Positions 26,173 through 35,326 of a stretch of 64,000 nt of DNA are shown in pieces. The DNA lies in contig NZ_JAHKPW010000032.1 in NCBI RefSeq assembly GCF_018860755.1, forward strand, positions 149,071 through 213,070, given 5' to 3'. The number at the start of each line of letters is the position of its first letter. Position 1 is the stretch's first letter. Position numbers and translations under genes: made by a program. The notes under the pieces are model-generated. The model searched no databases. It was not told the DNA's origin and was given only the letters and a program-made list of their open reading frames with translations. Source of the DNA: Colwellia sp. D2M02 (GTDB taxonomy: Bacteria; Pseudomonadota; Gammaproteobacteria; Enterobacterales; Alteromonadaceae).

Positions 26173-26188
26173 TTGAGCGATCGTTCAA
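26173..26188. promoter_or_regulatory. TetR operator palindrome 2
   Basis: TTGAGCGATCGTTCAA repeats the core of operator 1, with a single mismatch to perfect symmetry. Its centre is 24 bases from that of the first. Confidence 0.75.
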
Positions 26189-26271
26189 ATAAAATATAAG
26201 CGACTGTTTACTAATGAATTTATTTATTATCAGTAACTTTATCTTTACCTAATAAAGACAAAACCCTACAA

Positions 26272-26287
26272 TTGAACGAATGTTCAA
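26272..26287. promoter_or_regulatory. TetR operator palindrome 3
   Basis: TTGAACGAATGTTCAA is a 16-bp near-palindrome that ends 21 bases before the TetR start codon, where a bound repressor would block its own expression. Confidence 0.75.
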
Positions 26288-26308
26288 AGTAATTCTCTAG
26301 GTAGCAGC

Positions 26309-26893
26309 ATGGCCAAGGTAGCAAAATTTGACCGCGAAGCGGTAATAGACATAGCAACTAAGCTATATTGGAAAAAAGGCTTTCACGCCACTTCTATGCG
26401 TAATTTACAAGACGCAATAGATATGCGTCCGGGTAGTATTTACGCCGCCTTTGGCAGTAAAGAGGGTTTATTTACCGAAACATTAAGAAATTACACTGAC
26501 ATGGGCATTGAGCAACTAAAACAATGTCGACGTGAAAATAGCTCTCCTATTGAAGCACTTAAAGCCTTTATGAAAGCTCAAGTCATTGATACTCAAAATA
26601 GCGCTCCTAATGGGGTCTGTATGCTAGCTAAAACCATTAATGAACTCACTAATGAAAACCAAGCGTTAATTGATATTACCAAAGCGCACTTAGGCGAAAT
26701 TGCCACTGAGTTTGTTAAGCTTATTGAAGAGGCGCAAGTATTAGGTGAAGTTGATAACACTAAAAGTGCACAAGAGCTTGCCACCCATATACAAATCCAA
26801 CTTGTGGGCTTACGAACTTATGGCAAAGTAAACAACGATAAAGCTCAACTGAACAACATTATTGATAATATTTTTAACCACTACCCCTTTTAA
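26309..26893 (+). CDS. TetR/AcrR-family transcriptional regulator
   Basis: The 194-residue protein has an N-terminal HTH (AVIDIATKLYWKKGFHATSM, RPGSIYAAFGSKEGLF) and a C-terminal ligand domain with one Cys (GVCMLAKTINEL). The nearest style is the group with the TetR_C_11-like fold that often controls oxidoreductase genes. It probably represses itself and the divergent AhpD-like/FrnE-like operon through three TTGAACGNNCGTTCAA-type palindromes. The inducer is unknown. Confidence 0.9.
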   Translation: MAKVAKFDREAVIDIATKLYWKKGFHATSMRNLQDAIDMRPGSIYAAFGSKEGLFTETLRNYTDMGIEQLKQCRRENSSPIEALKAFMKAQVIDTQNSAPNGVCMLAKTINELTNENQALIDITKAHLGEIATEFVKLIEEAQVLGEVDNTKSAQELATHIQIQLVGLRTYGKVNNDKAQLNNIIDNIFNHYPF

Positions 26894-27147
26894 AATAATC
26901 CGTTGAAGCTTTTATACAAGCTTAGCAAGCAGCTAATTAGTAATATGAGACTCAACGTGCCACAATCAACAAGCAATGATATTTAATTACCGAGTAATGC
27001 TTTACAATTCAAAGATACATCGAATAAATATGCTGGCTCAGCGTAATAAAGCATATTGCTTGTATTATAAGTTACCAAGTTAACCAGAAAAGCCTCAAAA
27101 CAGCGCACTATAGAGTTATCACTAAAAAATTCAAAGAGCAAAAATTG

Positions 27148-28593
27148 ATGAACAACACAGAACAGCCCTCCATCCTTTGGCACGATTATGAGACCTGGGG
27201 TATTTCACCTAAATTTGATAAGCCTTCTCAGTTTGCAGGCATTCGTACCGACCTTGATTTAAATATTATCGGCGAGCCGCAAATGTTTTACTGTCAGCCG
27301 CCTGTTGATTACCTCCCTCACCCTGAAGCGTGTTTAGTTACTGGTATTACGCCACAAAAAGCGCAACGTGAGGGTTTATCAGAGGCTGATTTTGCTAAGC
27401 GTATTCATGAGCTGTTTAGCACGCCTAATACTTGTGTCGCTGGGTATAACAATATTCGTTTTGACGATGAAGTTTCTCGTTATTTATTTTATCGTAACTT
27501 TTACGACCCTTATGCCCGTGAGTGGCAAAATGGTAATAGCCGCTGGGATATTATTGATATGGTGCGTGCGTGTTATGCACTGCGCCCTGAAGGTATTAAT
27601 TGGCCAACCGTTGAGCGTGATGGTGAGCAAGTAGTCAGTTTTCGCTTAGAGTTACTCACCAAAGCTAATGGTATTAGCCATGAAGCTGCCCATGATGCAA
27701 TGAGTGATGTTTACGCAACGATTGCGATGGCAAAACTTATTAAAGAGAAGCAGCCAAAGCTCTATGATTTTATTTTCAATTTAAAAAACAAAAAGCAAGT
27801 GGCTGAATTACTGAACGTCGCTGAAATGACGCCAGTCGTTCATACCTCAAGCAAAATTTCATCACAGCATGGCTGTACTAGCTGGTTTGCTCCGGTTAAT
27901 TATCACCCTGTTAATAAAAATGCAGTAATTTGTGTTGATTTAGCACAAGATATTTCACCATTACTTGAGCTTTCTAGTGATGAAATTAAAACTAGGTTAT
28001 ACACGCGCTACGATGATTTAGCGCCTGATGAAAAGCCTATTCCAGTTAAGCTTATTCATTTAAATAAATGCCCTATTGTAGCGCCCGCAAAAACCTTATT
28101 ACCTGAAAATGCAACACGTTTAGACATTCCTCGTGATTTTTGCTTAGCGAACTTAGCGTTATTAAAAGACAATGCTGAAATAAGGGATAAGCTAAGCGAT
28201 GTCTTTGCAAGCTCTGATTTTGACAATGATGAGGTTGATGCTGAACAAGCACTATACGGCGGTAACTTTTTTAGTCACAGTGATAAAGCGCAAATGGATA
28301 TTTTACGCGGCTTAGCACCAGAGCAACTGGCAACGCATCCGTTTACTTTTCAAGATGAGCGTTTAACCACATTACTTTTTCGCTATCGTGCCCGTAACTA
28401 CCCCACAACATTAACGAATGAAGAGCAGCAGCGCTGGCAGCAATACTGTCAAAGTAAATTGCAATATGGTGGTAAAGGTATTTTAAGTGCTGATGAGTTT
28501 ATGATAACTATTGAAAACTTGGCGCACGAGCATGAGAGCGACCAAGGTAAAATGGCGGTACTCAAAGCTTTATATGAATATTTACAAAGCTAA
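27148..28593 (+). CDS. sbcB: Exodeoxyribonuclease I
   Basis: The 481-residue enzyme is a 3'-5' single-strand DNA exonuclease used in recombination and mismatch repair. DEDDh motifs are visible: HDYETWGISPKFDKPSQFAG (Asp13, Glu15), AGYNNIRFDDEVSRYLFYRN and ISHEAAHDAMSDVYATIAMA. The SH3-like and C-terminal parts (CLANLALLKDNAEIRDKL, LLFRYRARNYPTTLTNEEQQ) match the E. coli protein in order and length. ATG 27148 is preferred over the overlapping TTG. Confidence 0.96.
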   Translation: MNNTEQPSILWHDYETWGISPKFDKPSQFAGIRTDLDLNIIGEPQMFYCQPPVDYLPHPEACLVTGITPQKAQREGLSEADFAKRIHELFSTPNTCVAGYNNIRFDDEVSRYLFYRNFYDPYAREWQNGNSRWDIIDMVRACYALRPEGINWPTVERDGEQVVSFRLELLTKANGISHEAAHDAMSDVYATIAMAKLIKEKQPKLYDFIFNLKNKKQVAELLNVAEMTPVVHTSSKISSQHGCTSWFAPVNYHPVNKNAVICVDLAQDISPLLELSSDEIKTRLYTRYDDLAPDEKPIPVKLIHLNKCPIVAPAKTLLPENATRLDIPRDFCLANLALLKDNAEIRDKLSDVFASSDFDNDEVDAEQALYGGNFFSHSDKAQMDILRGLAPEQLATHPFTFQDERLTTLLFRYRARNYPTTLTNEEQQRWQQYCQSKLQYGGKGILSADEFMITIENLAHEHESDQGKMAVLKALYEYLQS

Positions 28594-28647
28594 TTGTTAA
28601 AATAATTTAAATTACCTATTAGCCAATTTACTGCACAGAGTGGCTAA

Positions 28648-31125
28648 TCAAGTATTATGTTCAAGTAAATAATTAACAATATCGCTGCGGAAAACCATCC
28701 CAACATAACTGTCTTTATCATCAACAATAACCCAGGGAAACTGTTTATTATCTTTAATCAATACGGACAAGTCATACACCACCGTTGTGTTTAAAAGCTG
28801 CGTAAACTCGACATTCATTAATTGATTAATCGGCTTATTCCATATTTTCGACTCTTTAGTCGTTTCTGTATCGGTTCCCATAGTGGGTGATAAATGTAAG
28901 TTGAGCTCTGCACGGCCGACCAAACCAACGCATTTATTACGAAGTAAAACTGGAATGACGTGTGTAGAATTAAGCGTAATATATTGGTGAAGAGTAACAA
29001 GGTGATCTGTTGGAGCTAACGTATAGAGATCTTTTTTTATTAATGTTGTAAAGCTGCCAAGTTGATTTTTATTCTCATTGAAACTCATAATACGGTTAAA
29101 TTTTTCGATAAAATACATTGCGCTATTTAAGTCAGGCAATGCTTTAGGTTTTGAAAAAATATACCCTTGAATATAGTCAACTTTCAAAGCTTGCAATACA
29201 AAGAGTTCCTCCTTATTCTCAACCCCTTCGGCAATCACTTTTACTCCTAAGGTATGAGAAAGTTCAGTGATCATTTTTACAATATTATACTTATTATTAT
29301 CTTGATAAATGTCCGTTACAAAGGCCTTATCTATTTTTAAAATATCAAATACCCCCCCGGTTAAATATATAAATGATGAGTAACCCGTACCAAAGTCATC
29401 TATTGCGATGTTAACCCCTACATTATGTAGTTCCGCAATAGCATTTGACTGTTTAGACTGGCTGTCAAAATAGGCACTTTCTGTTAGCTCTATAGTGACT
29501 AAATTAGGGGTTTGAGTATTTGTTAGAATTAACTGATTTAATTTAGCTAAAACTTCTGAAGTATCTTGTTTAGTATTTAAGGAGCAATTAATAGTAATAC
29601 CAATATCATCGCCAAATATACCTTGTAACTCTTGTAAATCCGTCAACGCTTTAGCACTAATACAGTTATCTAATGCCGCAATAAGATCAAGATCTTCGGC
29701 AATAGTGATCATTTCTTCAATATTACTGTCTATATCAACAATACTTGGAAAACGACATAATGCCTCAAACTTAACTAACTCCCCCGTACTGCTGTTAACA
29801 ATAGGTTGATAATGCACTGCAAGTTGTTGTTCGTTGATCGCTTGTGAGACAAAAGTTTCTAGCTGCTTTTTACGGGCAATTTCCTGATGAATGGCGCGAA
29901 AATAAAAGTTAACATGTCGCCCTTCGCCAGCATGCCCCTCAACCATTGCCTCGGTTGCATTTGACAATAACTCTTGCGGCGACTGACTATCTAACCCTAA
30001 TACTGAAACTCCTACTCTCCCCTTCATAATGGCATCGTGAACGTCTTTAGTAGCATGAAATTTAATATCTTGAAACATATACCTTAAGGCCGAACGAATA
30101 GCCCTAGATTGCTCACTGTTTTGCTTGAAATGATATTCGGCGCAAATAGCAAATATACCTTCGCCCATATAGCCTGTGACTTGACATAAACGTACATGAA
30201 ATAGTGAGTCAGATAAGGAAACAAGGTTTTTATGATAATTTTCACTGGCAAAAGATGGCTTAACAACCAAAACAATTTTACCACTATGGTGCCCTGTTTT
30301 TTGACTGAAAATAGTAAGATCCTCAAGAAACTTTTCTTTAGTTGGCTGCTTGGTTAATAAATCTATTCCACCTAGCTCTGTGTCCATCAAACGTGATAGT
30401 TGTTTACTTAAGTCTACGGTTAACCCCAAATAGAAAACAGTTCCTTTAACTGGTGATATTTTATGAATGGTTAATTCATGAGGATAAATTTCCCCGTCAG
30501 GATGGCGATTTAAAATAACACCAGTCCAGTGCCCTAACTCATTAATATTCGCCCACATATCCTGATAAAACTCTTTTGAGTGTCGTCCGGCATTAAAGCT
30601 ACGTGTATTTTTACCTATTAACTCACCTCGGTTTACGCCCATTTGCCTTTCAAAGTAAGCATTACAGGCAAGTATTTTTGATTCGCTATTTGTAATTAAA
30701 ATACCATGATGATCATTTTCAAATAAGCTTTGAAAAATATTAGCTATTTCCATATGGTTAGCAAACATCATTAAAGGTTGCATAGTTCCTGTAATAATAT
30801 TGTTCTTTGATAGGTTAAGGTTAAACTCGACATAAACAAACTCTTCGTTACTAAGCATTAAGCAACAAGTAAAGTTTTGAGGTGAGTTAGTTATTAATAC
30901 TTCACGAAAAACCTGTTGCGCTTTTTCACGCTTTTCATAAGTAATTAATGCCATAAGGTCGGCAACAGTATGTATTGGTTGATTAAACTGGAATAGCGAG
31001 TTAAAAATACCCTGATCATAGTGAAATTGCTGAGTAGCTATATCTAAGGACCACTTAATCAAAGGAAAGGTATCTTGTATATGAATATTCTCACTGTTTT
31101 CTACCGCTAAGTTGCTGTTAACCAT
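28648..31125 (-). CDS. PAS-(degenerate GGDEF)-EAL-CBS c-di-GMP phosphodiesterase
   Basis: The 825-residue soluble protein begins with a PAS-like region, then a clear PAS (NDHHGILITNSESKILACNA, residues ~135-250). A GGDEF-like region follows without an intact GGDEF motif, so it is not a cyclase. The EAL domain (~430-680) keeps the key parts: KFEALCRFP, NCSLNT, ELTESAYFD, AIDDFGTGYSSFIYL, LKIDKAFV, VIAEGVEN and YIQGYIFSKP. It is therefore predicted to hydrolyse c-di-GMP. The C-terminus has two CBS repeats (~700-820), which usually bind adenine nucleotides and could tie the activity to energy state. It is a single-gene unit divergent from the DASS transporter. Confidence 0.88.
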   Translation of the reverse strand: MVNSNLAVENSENIHIQDTFPLIKWSLDIATQQFHYDQGIFNSLFQFNQPIHTVADLMALITYEKREKAQQVFREVLITNSPQNFTCCLMLSNEEFVYVEFNLNLSKNNIITGTMQPLMMFANHMEIANIFQSLFENDHHGILITNSESKILACNAYFERQMGVNRGELIGKNTRSFNAGRHSKEFYQDMWANINELGHWTGVILNRHPDGEIYPHELTIHKISPVKGTVFYLGLTVDLSKQLSRLMDTELGGIDLLTKQPTKEKFLEDLTIFSQKTGHHSGKIVLVVKPSFASENYHKNLVSLSDSLFHVRLCQVTGYMGEGIFAICAEYHFKQNSEQSRAIRSALRYMFQDIKFHATKDVHDAIMKGRVGVSVLGLDSQSPQELLSNATEAMVEGHAGEGRHVNFYFRAIHQEIARKKQLETFVSQAINEQQLAVHYQPIVNSSTGELVKFEALCRFPSIVDIDSNIEEMITIAEDLDLIAALDNCISAKALTDLQELQGIFGDDIGITINCSLNTKQDTSEVLAKLNQLILTNTQTPNLVTIELTESAYFDSQSKQSNAIAELHNVGVNIAIDDFGTGYSSFIYLTGGVFDILKIDKAFVTDIYQDNNKYNIVKMITELSHTLGVKVIAEGVENKEELFVLQALKVDYIQGYIFSKPKALPDLNSAMYFIEKFNRIMSFNENKNQLGSFTTLIKKDLYTLAPTDHLVTLHQYITLNSTHVIPVLLRNKCVGLVGRAELNLHLSPTMGTDTETTKESKIWNKPINQLMNVEFTQLLNTTVVYDLSVLIKDNKQFPWVIVDDKDSYVGMVFRSDIVNYLLEHNT

Positions 31126-31298
31126 ATTTCTTATTTATCCATTTATTTACTGATCCTAGTAAATAAATTTAGTCTAAATTTCTGACGGTTGTAGTGAAAC
31201 TTATAAAATAATTACCTATTTGTGTAAGTTAACGTATATTGACGTTCTAGCGTACAGTAGCTTCCATCTATAAAAATAACGATAAAACAAAAAGCCTT

Positions 31299-32747
31299 AT
31301 GAATAACACTCAAAACAAAACAACACCTATGGGTATGCTGTTATTAGGTCCAATGCTAATGTTGATGACCTTATTAATCCCCGCCCCTTTTGAAGGTATG
31401 TCAGCCGCGGCGTGGCACACATTAGGCTTAGCCTTATGGATGGCAACATGGTGGATTTCTGAGGCAACCCCTGTTTCAGTAACGGCATTTTTGCCATTAA
31501 TTGTTGCCCCTATTATTGGTATTGCGCCAATTAAAGCGGTAACGTCTTCGTACGCACACCCACTTATCTTTTTATTTTTGGGTGGTTTCTTTATCTCTAT
31601 AGCGATGGAGCGTTGGAACTTACATAAACGTATTGCATTAAAAGCGATGTCGATAGTCAGCCCTAAACCTAGCCATCAAATAGGCGGGTTAATGATAGTA
31701 ACAGCCTTTTTATCAATGTGGATGTCTAATACGGCAACCGCGGTAATGATGCTACCTATCGCCTTATCTATTATTCAAATGGTTAACCAAAAACAAAGCA
31801 ATAACAATGGTCATTATGCCAAAGCCATGCTATTAGCCATTGCCTTTTCAGCCAGTATTGGCGGCTTAGCAACACTTATTGGTACTCCGCCCAATGCATT
31901 AATGGCTGCTTATTTATCAGATAGCTATGGTATTGAAATTGGTTTTGCGCAATGGATGATGGTAGGTGTTCCGTTAACCACAGTGATGTTAGTTTTTTGT
32001 TGGTTTATTCTGACTAAAATTCGCTACAAGGTGAATCAAGGTAAAACGGTTAATACCAAGAGCTTATTTAAAGAAAAACTGCTTGAGTTAGGTAGCATGA
32101 GTAAAGGCGAGAAAATGGTATTATTTTTCTTTGGCCTGGCCGCATTCGGTTGGATATTTAGACCGCTAATCGCCAGCGCTACCGGTCTGCCAATATCTGA
32201 TACCGGTATTGCGATGTTTGTCGCCTTATTATTATTTATAGCGCCTGTCGATAGTAAAAAAGACATTCGCGTTTTATCGTGGGATGATACTAAAAAGTTA
32301 CCGTGGGGCGTATTGTTACTTTTCGGCGGTGGACTTGCGTTAGCAGGCTTAATTAAAAAGTCGGGGTTAGCCGCATTTATCGCAACACAACTTGAAACAA
32401 CCTCAACATTTCCGTTATTAGCAGCAGTATTAATTGTCACTGTAACGATTTTATTCTTGACGGAAATCACCAGTAATACCGCTACTGCGGCGAGCTTTTT
32501 ACCTTTGTTAGGCCCTATTTCAGTCACGTTAGTAGACAGCCCAATGATGCTAGTTATTCCTGCCGCATTAGCAGCAAGTTGCGCCTTTATGATGCCAGTT
32601 GCCACGCCACCTAATGCTATTGTATTTAGCTCAGGAGAGCTGCGTATTCGTGACATGGCAAAAGCAGGTTTATGGCTAAATTTAGCTGCTATTGCTATTA
32701 TTGTGTTACTGATGTTTACCAGCGTACCTATGATATTTAACCTATAA
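31299..32747 (+). CDS. SLC13/DASS-family sodium-coupled dicarboxylate transporter
   Basis: The 482-residue protein has about 11-12 membrane spans. The two SNT-type signature loops of the family are seen: SMWMSNTATAVMMLPIALSI and LTEITSNTATAASFLPLLGP, with GTPPNAL and VATPPNAIVFSSGEL. DASS proteins import succinate, malate, fumarate or citrate with Na+, which fits a marine host. The precise substrate cannot be read from the sequence. Confidence 0.92.
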   Translation: MNNTQNKTTPMGMLLLGPMLMLMTLLIPAPFEGMSAAAWHTLGLALWMATWWISEATPVSVTAFLPLIVAPIIGIAPIKAVTSSYAHPLIFLFLGGFFISIAMERWNLHKRIALKAMSIVSPKPSHQIGGLMIVTAFLSMWMSNTATAVMMLPIALSIIQMVNQKQSNNNGHYAKAMLLAIAFSASIGGLATLIGTPPNALMAAYLSDSYGIEIGFAQWMMVGVPLTTVMLVFCWFILTKIRYKVNQGKTVNTKSLFKEKLLELGSMSKGEKMVLFFFGLAAFGWIFRPLIASATGLPISDTGIAMFVALLLFIAPVDSKKDIRVLSWDDTKKLPWGVLLLFGGGLALAGLIKKSGLAAFIATQLETTSTFPLLAAVLIVTVTILFLTEITSNTATAASFLPLLGPISVTLVDSPMMLVIPAALAASCAFMMPVATPPNAIVFSSGELRIRDMAKAGLWLNLAAIAIIVLLMFTSVPMIFNL

Positions 32748-32770
32748 CAGATAAGCGCTAAGTAACCTAA

Positions 32771-32801
32771 AAAAAACGCCAGCTTAATGCTGGCGCTTTT
32801 T
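32771..32801 (+). terminator. Intrinsic terminator of the DASS transporter gene
   Basis: CGCCAGC (32777-32783) pairs with GCTGGCG (32789-32795) around TTAAT, with an A-run before and CTTTTT after. Confidence 0.93.
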
Positions 32802-32850
32802 AAATGGGCTGTACATATTGCGAGTAAAATATAAGGCTATACTTCTGCTA

Positions 32851-32873
32851 AGTTCAGTTCAGTTCAGTTCAGT
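32851..32873. repeat. AGTTC pentanucleotide tandem repeat
   Basis: AGTTC is repeated four times and followed by AGT, a short microsatellite in the spacer between the transporter terminator and the convergent lipoprotein gene. Confidence 0.85.
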
Positions 32874-32938
32874 AGATTCTGAGTTGAACTATCTACCCAA
32901 CCTAACTACCTGAGTATCATTTCCCTACTTTAGAGCCT

Positions 32939-33736
32939 TTAAAAAAGACAAGGTGGATTACTCGATATAACCTCTGATGACACTTGTTTGAACATCGATT
33001 GAGTATTCAAATCACCAACAATGCCAGAAATAAAAGGCAATAAATCAGCGGGTTCACCTGTTATGGTTTCATACAGCACAAAAGCGCTAAGACTAGCCCC
33101 TAACTCACTAGCATGATTTTCATCGGCTTGGTAAACGACAGTATTTGGTTCAATCGACAGTGCTTTATTCCACGCTAAGCCAACAGGAGCGACACAGCTC
33201 AATTGCATTGAAGCAATATCTTGATGAATTCCATGGACGTACTCTGCTTCTTGTGTTTTACCTTCTGGCGGGTGTTCAGGAAAAAGAATAGGTGTAGCTC
33301 CTATTGCCTTGACACGTTGAATCCAGACAATGGTTGCCTCAGTTGAATACAACACTGACTGACTTTGTGAATATTTCTGTCCTTGTAAAATAACATGACT
33401 CCATTGTTTACTTTCAAGTACTTCGATAATACTTTCATTTTTTACAATGGCATCAAGAAATGCGCCGGTGCGCGTCTCAATATTCACCGTTTTATTCGTT
33501 TTAGTAAATATACTTTTTAAAAGCGGTTCAATGTATTGCACATGACTATTACCTAGGATGAGTACATTATAACTTGCTAAGCCTTGATTATTAGGGATAG
33601 CTAAGTTATCTGTCGTCTTCACTGGCGTGACATCAATTGGACCGCCCGCAGTAGGAACCTTCGTCGGTGCAGTAGGGCCACCACCGCAAGCAGCTAATAA
33701 CAATATACTCGTCAAAACACCAATAAATACCTTCAT
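32939..33736 (-). CDS. SGNH/GDSL-type hydrolase lipoprotein
   Basis: The signal peptide ends in a lipobox (LLLAACGGG), so the protein is membrane-anchored by lipid. The hydrolase domain begins with NVLILGNSHVQYIEPLLKSI (the Ser in GNSH is the likely nucleophile), continues with WSHVILQGQKYSQSQS and ends with ENHASELGASLSAFVLYETI (likely catalytic His). This matches DUF4886-like SGNH hydrolases, probable esterases of unknown substrate. I use the second Met because GAGGGA is better spaced to it. Confidence 0.8.
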   Translation of the reverse strand: MKVFIGVLTSILLLAACGGGPTAPTKVPTAGGPIDVTPVKTTDNLAIPNNQGLASYNVLILGNSHVQYIEPLLKSIFTKTNKTVNIETRTGAFLDAIVKNESIIEVLESKQWSHVILQGQKYSQSQSVLYSTEATIVWIQRVKAIGATPILFPEHPPEGKTQEAEYVHGIHQDIASMQLSCVAPVGLAWNKALSIEPNTVVYQADENHASELGASLSAFVLYETITGEPADLLPFISGIVGDLNTQSMFKQVSSEVISSNPPCLF

Positions 33737-33750
33737 CATTCCCTCGATAA

Positions 33751-34614
33751 TTATTTTTTAAAACGTGAAATCAAACTAGACGTATCCCAGCGATTACCAC
33801 CGTTTTCTTGAATTTCTTGATAAAAGCCATCAACCATTTTTGTCATGGGTAGCGCAACATCATGTTTATCGGCTTCACTAAAGGCTATGCCTAAATCTTT
33901 ACGCATCCAGTCTACCGCAAAACCAAAATCATATTCACCCGCAAACATAGTTTGGTAGCGGTTTTCCATTTGCCATGAGCCCGCAGCACCTTTTGAAATA
34001 GTTTCAACTAATGCTTTAGGATCTAATCCCACTTTTTCAGCAAAATTAAAACCTTCCGCTAATCCTTGTACCACACCTGCAATACATATTTGATTAACCA
34101 TTTTCGCTAACTGGCCAGAGCCAACAGGCCCCATCAACTGACTAAAACGTGCATAAGCGTCCATAACAGGCTGCGCTTTAGCAAATGTTGCTGCATCACC
34201 GCCGCACATTACCGTTAAAACACCGTTTTCTGCGCCTGCTTGACCACCTGACACTGGCGCATCTAAAAAGTACTGACCATGAGTAAGAGCGACTGATGCT
34301 AACTCTCGGGCTAACTCAGCTGAGGCTGTAGTATGATCAACAAAAATACTACCTTGTGGCATACCAGCTAAAATACCATTCTCACCTAAAGTCACTTGAC
34401 GAACATCGTCATCATTACCCACACAACAAAAAACCAAATCACAACCTTGTGCTGCTAATGCTGGTGTTGTTGCAACACTACCACCAAACTCAGCCTGCCA
34501 TGCCAGCGCTTTTTCATGGCTGCGGTTATAAACGCAAACATCAATATTCGCTTTTGCTAAATGACCCGCCATTGGGTACCCCATCACGCCTAAACCGATA
34601 AATGCAACTTTCAT
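33751..34614 (-). CDS. NAD(P)-dependent beta-hydroxyacid dehydrogenase (HIBADH/GarR family)
   Basis: The 287-residue protein has an N-terminal Rossmann motif (FIGLGVMGYPMAGHL), the substrate-binding segment FLDAPVSGGQAGAENGVLTV and the catalytic-Lys helix GQLAKMVNQICIAG. It oxidises 3-hydroxyisobutyrate or reduces tartronate semialdehyde or succinic semialdehyde in different relatives. No valine-degradation genes lie nearby, so the substrate is open. Confidence 0.9.
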   Translation of the reverse strand: MKVAFIGLGVMGYPMAGHLAKANIDVCVYNRSHEKALAWQAEFGGSVATTPALAAQGCDLVFCCVGNDDDVRQVTLGENGILAGMPQGSIFVDHTTASAELARELASVALTHGQYFLDAPVSGGQAGAENGVLTVMCGGDAATFAKAQPVMDAYARFSQLMGPVGSGQLAKMVNQICIAGVVQGLAEGFNFAEKVGLDPKALVETISKGAAGSWQMENRYQTMFAGEYDFGFAVDWMRKDLGIAFSEADKHDVALPMTKMVDGFYQEIQENGGNRWDTSSLISRFKK

Positions 34615-34740
34615 ATTTTTCCCTTAACGTAATACCATCTAGTTCTAAGATATTGGAATATTTCACTGCCGTTACTTTACAATACAAGCGTATAACTTTC
34701 ATGTAATATTGAGAAATATTACCCTATTAGGAATAGCGAT

Positions 34741-35220
34741 ATGAATAGTATTTACACCTTTTCAGCACAAAAAAATAACAATGAAGACGTGTCACTCTCA
34801 CAGTATGAAAATAAAGTGTTACTTATAGTAAATACCGCAAGTAATTGTGGATTTACGCCGCAATATCAAGGGTTGCAGAGTTTATACGACAACTATAAAG
34901 AAGACGGACTTGAAGTGTTAGCCTTTCCTTGTAATCAGTTCAAGCAGCAAGAAAGTGGCAGCAATGAAGAAATTAAACAGTTTTGTGATTTACAGTTTAA
35001 TATAAGCTTTGATTTATTTAATAAAGTTGATGTTAACGGAAAGAATAGCCATCCTTTATTTAGCTATTTAAAAGCACAAGCTCCTGGCTTATTAGGCTCT
35101 AAGGCTATAAAGTGGAATTTCACTAAATTTTTAATTAACCGTGATGGTCAAGTTATAAAGCGTTACGCTCCAATAACTAAGCCTGAAGATATCGCCAGTG
35201 ATATAGAAAAAATATTATAG
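34741..35220 (+). CDS. Glutathione peroxidase (Cys type)
   Basis: The 159-residue protein has catalytic Cys36 in LLIVNTASNCGFTPQYQGLQ, Gln in VLAFPCNQFKQQESG and Trp/Asn in IKWNFTKFLINRDGQV. These are the tetrad of thiol peroxidases of the BtuE/Gpx family. It reduces hydroperoxides with glutathione or thioredoxin in the cytoplasm. There is no selenocysteine. Confidence 0.94.
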   Translation: MNSIYTFSAQKNNNEDVSLSQYENKVLLIVNTASNCGFTPQYQGLQSLYDNYKEDGLEVLAFPCNQFKQQESGSNEEIKQFCDLQFNISFDLFNKVDVNGKNSHPLFSYLKAQAPGLLGSKAIKWNFTKFLINRDGQVIKRYAPITKPEDIASDIEKIL

Positions 35221-35257
35221 AAAAGAGCTATAAAAAAGGTACTGTAGAAAAATAAGT

Positions 35258-35316
35258 ATATGAGCGTGACTCAAGTAACGCTCATATCATAGTTTATATT
35301 TAACCTGATCAGGTTA
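35258..35316. terminator. Two hairpins between convergent gpx and lysC
   Basis: ATATGAGCGT pairs with ACGCTCATAT (35258-35267, 35278-35287), and TAACCTGATCAGGTTA (35301-35316) is a perfect 16-bp palindrome. Neither has a proper U-run, so they may act as 3'-end stabilisers or Rho-independent terminators of weak type. Confidence 0.55.
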
Positions 35317-35326
35317 TTTATATTTA

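Noticed and set aside
32036-32656. 206-residue open frame opposite the DASS transporter gene
   Set aside because: It is antisense to a well-supported gene, and its Asn/Ser/Ala-rich sequence is the typical shadow of membrane-protein codons.
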